From: Spirosoma sp.
GTDB lineage: Bacteria > Bacteroidota > Bacteroidia > Cytophagales > Spirosomataceae
Length of the DNA stretch: 64,000 nt
Direction of reading: 5' to 3'
Assembly (NCBI RefSeq): GCF_026391055.1
Contig: NZ_JAPLET010000010.1
Location: 248,001 to 312,000, forward strand
The position numbers and the translations under genes were made by a program. The notes under the pieces were generated by a model. It saw only the letters and a list, made by a program, of their open reading frames with translations. It was not told the DNA's origin and searched no databases. Shown here piece by piece: positions 44,501-52,200 of this stretch. How positions within the stretch are numbered: position 1 is the first letter of the stretch; the number at the start of each line of letters is the position of its first letter.

Positions 44501-45305
44501 CGTTATGGGTGATACTACGGCTGTTTAGTGGGTTATGCAGGAAGCTGCGAAACGAATTGCTTTTTTGATCGTAAACCGATAGCCCGCCCCCATCCGTTCC
44601 TATCCAGATAGCGCCGGTACCATCTTTATATAATTCCTTGATCCAATCGGACTGTATACTGGTTGTCGACGACGCCTTTTTGGAATAACGGACAATCTGG
44701 TTAGTGGCAGCAGTGTACCGATACAGGCCTTTTTCGGTTCCAACCCATAAATTACCGTTGTTATCTTCTAAAACCCGGCTGACATAGGTAGTATATTTAC
44801 GTAATTCCCGATTGATCTGTTGATGTGGTTTATAAGTCCCCGTTTGCGAATTGAACAGGAATAAACCCTGATCGGTACCCAGCCACAATCTGTCTTTACT
44901 ATCCTGGAAAATATCATTAATACTATAACTCAGCGTACCATCCGGGTGATGAACAAATTTATTCTTTACCCCGTCGAACCGATCTAAACCACCCGAAGTA
45001 CCAATCCAGAGGTTTCCGGCCTTATCTTCCAGCATGGCCAATACATAGCTGTTACAGATACTGCTTTTATTGTCGAGCTCCTCTTTGTAATGCGTAAACG
45101 TATACCCATCGTATTTATTCAGACCGTCTTCAGTACCGAACCACATAAACCCCTTTTTATCTTTAAGAATGGCGCAGACATGGCTTTGAGAAAGCCCCTG
45201 ATTTGTCGTTAAATGGCTAAAGGTCAGCCCTTGTGCTTGTAGCCTGAACACATTCAAACTACTAATGCACAACCAAATGACAGCGGCAGTAAGCGTTGCT
45301 TTCAT
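41529..45305 (-). CDS. Two-component propeller sensor histidine kinase with PAS domain
   Basis: A 1258-residue membrane sensor. A signal sequence is followed by about fourteen Reg_prop units with the WIGTxxGGLxxYD pattern to about residue 650, which form two seven-bladed propellers in the periplasm. A Y_Y_Y domain follows (about 700-798), one membrane span (about 805-825), a coiled coil, a PAS domain (about 885-985, EQRFQEIAENVDEVFWIHSA), then HisKA with His in STASHEFRTPMTT near 1028 and an HATPase domain (NLLSNAFKF, GTGLGLVIA). Unlike the hybrid systems of this group, it ends after the ATPase domain without a receiver or AraC domain. The partner regulator is not adjacent. Confidence 0.93.
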   Translation of the reverse strand: MKATLTAAVIWLCISSLNVFRLQAQGLTFSHLTTNQGLSQSHVCAILKDKKGFMWFGTEDGLNKYDGYTFTHYKEELDNKSSICNSYVLAMLEDKAGNLWIGTSGGLDRFDGVKNKFVHHPDGTLSYSINDIFQDSKDRLWLGTDQGLFLFNSQTGTYKPHQQINRELRKYTTYVSRVLEDNNGNLWVGTEKGLYRYTAATNQIVRYSKKASSTTSIQSDWIKELYKDGTGAIWIGTDGGGLSVYDQKSNSFRSFLHNPLNSRSITHNDILSVMEDRSGNLWIGTENGGISIYDKRTDLFTTYQNNPDDNGTLNNNSVYCIYRDNADNIWIGTYAGGVNFVPRFGRKFDSYRQIANDPRSLSNNVVLAICGDPSGNENYIWIGTDGGGLNLFDRKTKRFTQYRHSYKDRNSISNNHVISVIRVAPDVLGLGFHNGGFDFFNVKTGISKHHLPKANDSRSLSISDVNNLFKDRDGNIWVGTWKGGLNFYNVKDGTFTHYRTNPDDKTSISDNIVTAVFQDTNGDIWVGTYKGLNRLDRARKRFTRYQHDPQNKHSLSNDNVQSILGADHGNLWIGTVGGGVNYFDTSKQTFKAYTEKEGLASNIVFAIQKDRKNILWLSTNNGLSRFDPRTKTFQNFGHSDGLQGNEFRDNSSFQTTDGQLFFGGVNGFSTFHPDSLKKNTFIPPVYITDFLVFNKPVSVGDKHELIHSHISETDLITLSYKESVFTFEFAALNYTVPEKNQYAYKLEGFDAAWNYIGTKRTATYTNLDPGTYTFRVKASNNDGLWNSKGTSLTVVIMPPFWLTWWFKTLMTLFLLGTLYGVYRLRVNRIKAQQVYLQKEVQARTSEVLQQKQELQDQALHMQLLQPKVEQQAAQQQLQESEQRFQEIAENVDEVFWIHSAKPFRLLYVNTAFERVWNTTLEQLKERPLSFMETVLAEDVPAVRAFMEQYKAGIDGELYCRLQTNDAPLRWLLIRSFTIRDEAGNALRHIGIASDVTVQKEKEFVLQKSLLREQELNQLKSQFVSTASHEFRTPMTTIQSSVELIKLYLDAPAATARASIQKHLGVIEKQIAQFSSLLTDVLTIGQIEAGKITYAPRAEDVVGLCETLIDTHFSERADHRSVRLLIEGTPRWVNLDAKLMTHVLMNLLSNAFKFSVTTSPILRVIFSPDNLILQVIDAGIGIPVKEQTSLFQAFFRGSNTNGIQGTGLGLVIARQFVECHGGTLDVESKEKVGTTFTITLPLAVGEPVRQENAPEALTS

Positions 45306-45586
45306 TACTTAAATCGGCTATAGATAGTGTGGTTGTAAGCGTCTTTCCATACTCTACCAGAGATGATCTGTATACTCTCTGTTGACCATTTTTGTCCTGT
45401 ATGGCCAATTTATTCTTTATGAGACCCTAGTCTTGGTTTACACGCTCTTCAACACCAACTACACGCTTTAAGAGCAACAACAGGGTTAATCAAGCTTAGG
45501 TATATATCCACAAATAGTATATACGTTTATAAATATAGCATAGTTATATATATTATAATCAAAGTATTTTAAGATAAAGTTACTGA

Positions 45587-47326
45587 TCATCGTTTTATAT
45601 CACCTCGTTTCAATGCTTTTACTGCGTAGTCAGCCGCTCGCGCGGATAAAGCCATATACGTGAGTGATGGGTTCTGACAGGGGGATGAAGTCATGGAAGC
45701 CCCATCGGTGCAAAATACGTTTTTGACAAGATGGTGCTGGTTGAACTTGTTAAAGACCGAATTTTTAGGTGATGTTCCCATCCGGGCGGTACCCATCTCA
45801 TGGATGCTCAGCCCCGGATGAGCCTGAGCGTCGAAGCCGTTAATGTTCGAGAAGCCTGATCTTTCAAGCATCTGAACGGCTTGCTCTTTGGCGTCTTTCC
45901 GCATGAGCGTTTCGTTTTCACGATAGTGAACATCCATTTTCAGGACGGGCTGCCCCCATTTATCGGTGACGTCATTTGTCAGGTAAACGCGATTGTCTTC
46001 GTACGGCATGCATTCGCCGAAGGCGTCGAGCGTTATTTTCCAGTTGCCAAACTGTGTGGCTTTTTCTTTAAAATCAGCCCCGAATCCTTCGTCGTGGTAA
46101 GCGTGGTCCCAGTTCTCACGGTTGGTATACACTTCAAACCCGTAACCACGCTTAAACGGCTGTTTTTCGTGTCCTGGCAGATTCCGGAAACGCGGAATAT
46201 ACAGCCCCGCCGGATGCCGACCGTAGTAGTATTTATCCAGATCATGTTCGTAATCGGCCGTGGCACCTACGTGAAAATGGTGGTCCATCAGGTTCCGGCC
46301 CAGTTGCCCGCTGTCGTCCATTCCGTTCGGAAAGCGGTTCGATCGGGAGTTCATCAGGATATACGTCGACCCCAGCGCCGATGCGTTCAGAAAAATAATA
46401 CTGGCCTTAAATTCGTGCCATTCGTGCGTTTGCTCGTCGATAACCCGCACGCCCGTCGCATAACCCGTTTTTTCGTCATAAATAATGGAGTTGACAATGG
46501 AATGCGGCCGAACGGTAAGGCGTTTTGTTCGGCGGGCAGCAGGTAACGTAGCCGACTGCGTACTAAAATAGGCACCATACGGACAGCCGCGTATGCACAG
46601 GTTCCTGAACTGGCATTTGGCACGTCCCAGACTTGTTTGCTCTTTGGTAGGGGCAGTCAGGTGAGCAGCCCGCGCCGAAATCACCCTCCGGTCGGGAAAC
46701 ATTCCATTCACGGCTTTACGCAGATGCGCTTCGACGCAATTGTCGGGCAGGGCGGGTTGAAATTGGCCGTCGGGCAGATGTGGCAGGCCGTCCCGATCTC
46801 CGGCAATACCGGCAAACTTCTCGACATAATCGTACCAGGGAGCTATGTCTTTGTAGCGAATAGGCCAGTCTGTTGCAATACCTTCTCTGGCGTTGGCTTC
46901 GAAATCGAGGTCAGAGAAGCGAAACGAGTAACGCCCCCACATAAGCGACTTCCCCCCGACATGATACCCCCGAATCCAGTCGAAGGGTTTTTCTTCGACG
47001 TATGGATTGTCCAGGTCGTTGACAAAGTGCTGGTGGGTAGCTTCTGTAATGGTAAAGCCGGTTCGGTTCTGTACAGGGTATTTTTTCAGTTCATCCAGTG
47101 GCATCGCCTGATTATGGTGCGGAAAATCCCACGGATTCATCGTGGCGGTGTGATAATCCGACACGTGCTCAATCATCCGTCCCCGTTCGAGCAGCAACAC
47201 GTTCATTCCTTTCTCACAAAGCTCCTTCGCCGACCAGCCGCCACTAATGCCAGACCCAACAACAATTGCATCGAATTTCTTGCCGGGCGGAATGGGCGGT
47301 TGGGGCGATTTGCGTGAATGGGTCAT
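45587..47326 (-). CDS. GMC-family oxidoreductase, gluconate-dehydrogenase large-subunit-like
   Basis: A 579-residue FAD enzyme of the GMC superfamily, distinct from the one at 9825. FAD motif DAIVVGSGISGGWSAKELCEKG (residues about 19-40), then GGKSLMWGRYS, the cysteine-rich block CQFRNLCIRGCPYGAYFSTQ, and the C-terminal SIHEMGTARMGTSPKNS and DGASMTSSPCQNPSLTYMAL. In many Bacteroidota such proteins have a small subunit-3 partner gene beside them; none is visible here. No Tat signal is present at this start. The sugar or alcohol substrate is unknown. It is followed by the CPBP protease gene on the plus side of the map, that is, upstream in transcription. Confidence 0.9.
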   Translation of the reverse strand: MTHSRKSPQPPIPPGKKFDAIVVGSGISGGWSAKELCEKGMNVLLLERGRMIEHVSDYHTATMNPWDFPHHNQAMPLDELKKYPVQNRTGFTITEATHQHFVNDLDNPYVEEKPFDWIRGYHVGGKSLMWGRYSFRFSDLDFEANAREGIATDWPIRYKDIAPWYDYVEKFAGIAGDRDGLPHLPDGQFQPALPDNCVEAHLRKAVNGMFPDRRVISARAAHLTAPTKEQTSLGRAKCQFRNLCIRGCPYGAYFSTQSATLPAARRTKRLTVRPHSIVNSIIYDEKTGYATGVRVIDEQTHEWHEFKASIIFLNASALGSTYILMNSRSNRFPNGMDDSGQLGRNLMDHHFHVGATADYEHDLDKYYYGRHPAGLYIPRFRNLPGHEKQPFKRGYGFEVYTNRENWDHAYHDEGFGADFKEKATQFGNWKITLDAFGECMPYEDNRVYLTNDVTDKWGQPVLKMDVHYRENETLMRKDAKEQAVQMLERSGFSNINGFDAQAHPGLSIHEMGTARMGTSPKNSVFNKFNQHHLVKNVFCTDGASMTSSPCQNPSLTYMALSARAADYAVKALKRGDIKR

Positions 47327-47370
47327 GATGTCAACGTTATGGTTAGTATAGAACGTATTTGGTGCTATTG

Positions 47371-47397
47371 TAGTGCTGACCGTCCCGGTCGGGTGTA
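47371..47397. repeat. Diverged copy of the GACCGTC palindrome
   Basis: TAGTGCTGACCGTCCCGGTC (47371-47390) resembles the core of the palindrome at 38398-38424; it has lost much of the right arm's match. It sits between the CPBP gene and the GMC gene, both on the minus strand. Confidence 0.55.
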
Positions 47398-47437
47398 TAG
47401 TAAGTAACTGGTGCTTCGCCCCACCAGGACGACCGGC

Positions 47438-48367
47438 TTACCAACTTTGCAAAAATGCGGCAATTTCCATGCCCCACGCAATACCTATGTGAAGGAGCAG
47501 CCCGCCCCAGATACTGCGCGTGCTTAACGCCAGAACACCCAGCAAATAGCCACCGAATAACGACGATACCGCTTCGCCCAACGGCCGCCCGAAATGAATG
47601 CAACAATACCAGATCACCATCGGCAAAACGGCTCCGTTTCCCAGTATTCTGCTCATACCAATCACGAGAAAGCCCCGGAAGAGCAGTTCCGTTGGCACGA
47701 AGTCCCAACCATAACAAAGCTCGTAGACGAGCGCGGTTACCCACTCGGGCACGCCGAAAAACTCGTTGGCGCTGGTATCGTGGTACGTTGGGTACGATTG
47801 CAGGAAATCGGGCTGGAAGGATGCCAGCGTAATGAGCGGAATCATCAGCGCCAGCATGACTGCATAAAGAACCAGTCCCTCTCGCTTCGGTACCATGCCG
47901 TAAAAACCTGATCGGTAACGGTCTGCCAACGCATAAAACAGGTATAGTGGCAGCACAATCGTCAGCACAGATTGTAAATTATGCAGACAGTAATAAGCAA
48001 ACACATAGATCTGCCCATCAAACAGCTGTCGGCTCCAGTTGCTGTGTGCATAAAATCCCGCGTAGATCGAGTAGCAAACCAGAGCCGTTCCGCTTCGCAG
48101 CCAGAACTCGCGGCTGCGCCAGATATCGGTTCGGTCATGAAAGTAAGTCCAGAGCCAGACGCTGACGTAATAGGCCGTAGTGTACAGGCAAAAATACAGA
48201 ACCGGCCATATTGGCTTGCCCTGATGCGCGTTGATGTAGTGGTCTTCGAAGTCGAAGTAGTAATTGACGGCAAGGAGTAGTGCCACCCAGAGTGCGGTGA
48301 CCGCGTAGAGATCGAGACGAAAGTCGGTGCGGATATGATCGCGCAGGTCGCGCCAGAGGGCTTTCAT
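47438..48367 (-). CDS. CPBP-family intramembrane protease-like protein
   Basis: A 309-residue protein with about eight hydrophobic segments. The last third matches the CPBP (CAAX protease and bacteriocin-processing) domain: TELLFRGFLVIGM, then WYCCIHFGRPLGEAVSSLFGGYLLGVLA, and LLLHIGIAWGMEIAA. The usual first motif EExxxR has only one Glu here (TELLFR), while the two His motifs are present. Activity is therefore uncertain. It lies upstream of the GMC gene on the same strand with 111 bases between. The family includes abortive-infection and bacteriocin-immunity proteins, but no such link is visible. Confidence 0.8.
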   Translation of the reverse strand: MKALWRDLRDHIRTDFRLDLYAVTALWVALLLAVNYYFDFEDHYINAHQGKPIWPVLYFCLYTTAYYVSVWLWTYFHDRTDIWRSREFWLRSGTALVCYSIYAGFYAHSNWSRQLFDGQIYVFAYYCLHNLQSVLTIVLPLYLFYALADRYRSGFYGMVPKREGLVLYAVMLALMIPLITLASFQPDFLQSYPTYHDTSANEFFGVPEWVTALVYELCYGWDFVPTELLFRGFLVIGMSRILGNGAVLPMVIWYCCIHFGRPLGEAVSSLFGGYLLGVLALSTRSIWGGLLLHIGIAWGMEIAAFLQSW

Positions 48368-48568
48368 GTACTAATCATACGATAGGCGTTCGACTTTCCC
48401 TGCCAAAGCCAGGTAACAAGACTTTATTCGTTTATCAGGGTTAGACAGCCGATTTTTTGTCACATGGATTAAGAGGGAAATCACCCATGTAAATACGGGA
48501 TATTTCCCCTTGTTTCAACATGAATTTAGTACAGTCCTTTACCAAAACTCTTACCGATTCAATTTACC

Positions 48569-49009
48569 ATGAAAAAACCCACTGCCTTGCTTGCCCTGAT
48601 TACCTTATTGATCTCTCCATTCGTTTATGCACAGACTACTCCACGCGCAATGGCTAAGCCCGGCGAAGAGGTTCATGTTTGGGCTTATCCGGTTAAAGCC
48701 GGTAAACAAAAGCAGTATGAGCACTTCGTACACGACATCTTCTGGCCGGGCGCAAAAAAACTATCGGCAGGTGAGCAACGGGTGTTTAAGCAAACACGGG
48801 TGATGCACCCAACGAAAGCCAACGCCGACGGCACTTTCACTTACCTGTTTATCATGGACCCTTACATTAAAGGCGGTGACTATGATATTGAATCGCTCAT
48901 TAAGAAGATGTACGGTCCTAAACAGGGTGCTGAGCATTACAAACTTTTCAATGGGGCCGTCGTACCCGGCAAAGATGTAGGCTATCAGGCCATACAGTCG
49001 AAAGATTGA
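48569..49009 (+). CDS. Small secreted protein of unknown function
   Basis: A 146-residue protein with a clear signal peptide (MKKPTALLALITLLISPFVYAQ). The mature part (VHVWAYPVKAGKQKQYEHFVHDIFWPGAK, then FTYLFIMDPYIKGGDYDIESLIKKMYG) has alternating strands and helices that could be a dimeric alpha/beta barrel of the kind found in small monooxygenase-like proteins. That fold is only a guess. No family is recognised. It stands alone between the CPBP gene and the 1695-residue gene. Confidence 0.75.
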   Translation: MKKPTALLALITLLISPFVYAQTTPRAMAKPGEEVHVWAYPVKAGKQKQYEHFVHDIFWPGAKKLSAGEQRVFKQTRVMHPTKANADGTFTYLFIMDPYIKGGDYDIESLIKKMYGPKQGAEHYKLFNGAVVPGKDVGYQAIQSKD

Positions 49010-49080
49010 CCTGAGCGGTACGGGCCATTTACCCTGCTGAGGTAAAGACTTACCGCTCAGAAACCATCCGGTTAAACGAT

Positions 49081-49220
49081 CTGCGAGGACACAACCTCGG
49101 GAAGGGGGAGCGATTCCCTTACCCGCCCGGTTTGTGTCCTCACAGACTTATTTCACGTTAGTAAGCGCTTGCTACAACAAGAACTGTCTGTAGTAAGGAC
49201 ACAAACTTAGGGAATGAGCA
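49081..49220. repeat. AGGACACAAAC repeats with a large hairpin
   Basis: GAGGACACAACCTCGGG (49085-49101) faces GCCCGGTTTGTGTCCTC (about 49135 to 49142 and on), forming a long hairpin. A further partial copy AAGGACACAAAC lies near 49195-49206. The element occupies the gap between convergent genes ending at 49009 and 49255, so it may be a bidirectional terminator. Confidence 0.65.
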
Positions 49221-49254
49221 GCAAGGTGGCTCTTGCCTGAGATGAGGAAAAGAA

Positions 49255-52200
49255 TTAGAACCCTTCCTTTTCAGCCTCTTTATCTTTTTTCTTCTCGTCT
49301 TTCTTCTTCTCTTCCTTCGCTACTTTCTGGCCAGGTTGTGGCTTTGGTTTCGGTACTGGTTTGGTTTTCGTCTTGTATTGATCCAGATACCGGTCTACAA
49401 ATAAAGCTTTCTCGTCGGCCGTTGCCGCCACGACCTCAATAGTCGCTTTCCCCGAGTTTTTAGACCCGGCCAGTAAGCGATCGTTAATATCCTGCTCGGA
49501 TGTGACAATGGCCAACTGACCCAGCCCCGTTGGTGTACTGGCTGGTTTATAATCGTAAAACACCCATACATCGGGCGACGATTCGAGGTAAATGCTGGCT
49601 TCGTCGCCGTTGCCCGTCTTTCTGATTTCTATAAAGCCGTCCATCTGGGCGTTTACGTCGGTGGCCATCATGTTCGATACGCCCAGCTTCCCTACGCTGT
49701 AGAACGCATTGTATTTGGTAGACCAGCGCAGGTTCGCATTGGCCAGTACCAGCATGGCATTTAATTTGGGCGATGCCTGACCAAGTGGCACGTGCTGGTT
49801 CTGCGCTTTAAGCCGATAAGCATCCACCGCCTGCTGACCAATTAAGGGCACTAGCTTATCCGACAACCGATTCAGGTCATCATCGGCCGCTTCATCGTTC
49901 TTCTCTTCCAGATTTGTCTTGACCAGCTTGTCCGAAATAAGCGCCGTAATCGGATCAGGAACCGGGAAGGCAAAAGCCAGCAACGTATTGAAACGGTACA
50001 GGCTACTGTCGATGTTGACCCGAGCCGAACCCGACGACAATAAATACTCACGCGGCCCCGAATTCATGAGGTTCATCTTCCCCTTAAAGGTCATCAGACC
50101 ACGAGCATCATTGAACGTAAAGGCGTTCTCGACTTCATCTTCGACAGCCGCTACTGTAGCCGTGCTATCTGTTTTCGTGCTATCAACAACAGGCGCGGTG
50201 CTTACAGACGATTCGACGGACAAATCACTGCCTTTGGAGGCTATCCGGTATACTTTGTCCTTTTCATCGTATCGCATGATACCCGTTGCCGTAAACAGGT
50301 CATCATCTTTCGAGTCTTCTTTGGGTGAGAGGAAGGTTGGATACAGACCCGCGTTTCCCAGTCGGAAATGAATACCGGCTACCAGCTGCTGCCCACCTTC
50401 ATTTTTCAGGTTCTTATCTACCTTCACTTCCAGCCGTTCCTCCACTTTTTCCTTGAACGGAATCCAGCCGCCAACCAAGTCCTGACGTTTTTTGAGCGCC
50501 GGTTTAATAAACCCATCCATGGCCAGGTCAGGCGAGGGAGCCTGCATGGTAATCGCCCCTTTGAAGAGCATTTTCGGGGCCAGTTGCAGGTTGTCTTCTT
50601 CCTCCACTTCGGCGCGGGCTACGGTGAAATAAGTCGTTACGGGCTTAGCGTTAGCATTTCGTTTGCTACGCGTAGCTGTCCGGCCGGCTTTCTTCGTATC
50701 GGCGGTCAGCGATGGGGCATCTGGTTTGGTAACGGCTCCAGCGGGGGCTTCTTTAAGCTCAAAGCTTCCCATTTTAATACTGGCCGTATCGCCTTTGGCG
50801 GTCGCGAACTGGTAGGTAGCATCGCCCGCAAATTTGGTCCGGGAGAGTATCTGAATATTTCCGTTCTTGAGCCGGTGGAATCGGCTGATTGTGTCCAGTT
50901 CGAGCCGGGCGTTTTTGAGGGCTATCATTTCGCCGTTACGCCGGATAGCCACCTGCCCTTTGTCGGGATAAATGCGGGCGTCGGCCGATGTTACATAAGG
51001 CACCCCACTAATATTCAGCGTTCGCTTTTCCACATCATACAGCCCCCCCGACGCGTTGAAGGTAAGGCCCTCCTGCTCTTCGGCTGTAGCCGTAAACGTA
51101 GAGGTTTTCACATCGCCTTTCATCGCAATCGTTTTGGCGTTGATGTTCCACTGCGCCCGGTTGATGCTGGTTTTATAGGCCGCAAATGGGAATTCCATGC
51201 TGGCACTTACGGTATCGTCCAGACTTTCGCGCTTGTTGATGGCCAGTCCAACAATACCTTTTGTCTGATTGAAATCAACATCGATGCCGTTACCCAGCAG
51301 AACGGGTTTGCCGACGGGTGTACCGGGTGTTTCTTTGTCCTGAAGAATCTTGAACTGAGCGTTGGTGGCAATAAAGCCTTCTTTGTTGAACTTGATGCTC
51401 CCCGAAACGGCTTCCGAGTCTTTCCGGCGCAGGGTTCCATTGCCAAACAAACCCGTCGACCGTAAGGCAAGTCCCCCTTCGAGATTGGTGGTCGCGCTGT
51501 AGAAGTTGAAGTTATTCTTCTGAGTTGTGATAACCATGCTGTCTGCTTTAGGCCACCACTTCAGACTGTAATTATTCAGTTGAACCTGCGGGAAGTAGGC
51601 AGACGCCCCCCCGGGCTTACCGATCAACCCTTCTTTAATTTCGCCTTTCTCACCCGATGCCAGCAGTGAGTCGGTCATAAACAAGATACCCTTGGTATCC
51701 AGACTGGCGGTAAGGTGATTCAGAATGCCCTCCGCCCGAAGCCCGCTCTTATCCATCGTCAGCTCGCCCGTGAACTTCACCGTCGACGGAGCAGCTCCTT
51801 TCTTGCCACTGTACACCGGATAACCCGCAGCCGGTGCTTTGTGGACAAAGCCTAGTGTATTGTCGGGCATGGTTTTCAGCTCGGCCTTGAACGGAGGGAA
51901 AATACCATCAGAGTAAAAAGTACCCATGAAGGAGATATCCCCTTTTCCTAAACTGTCGTTGTCGATGGCCGGAATCTTGAAATATACTTTCTGATTATAA
52001 GTGGTGTTTCCACGAACGGGCTGGTTAAAGTAAACGGTCATTCCCTCGGGCATGACCAGCCGTTGGGTTGTCTTCTTGCCCGCGATACGGCCCGATTTAT
52101 TATCAGCCCCACCCAGATAAACCATTCCCGGATTCTCATATTTGATATCGCCCCCTATTTCGCCTTCTTTTCCCTGAGCCGCCAGTTTCTGCGACGAGAA

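Noticed and set aside
46637..47317. A 226-codon plus-strand frame inside the GMC gene.
   Set aside because: Antisense of an intact flavoenzyme with clear motifs; no independent evidence.
50368..51465. A 365-codon open frame on the plus strand inside the 1695-residue gene.
   Set aside because: It is the antisense of a well-formed coding region, has no family motif, and its composition follows the opposite strand.
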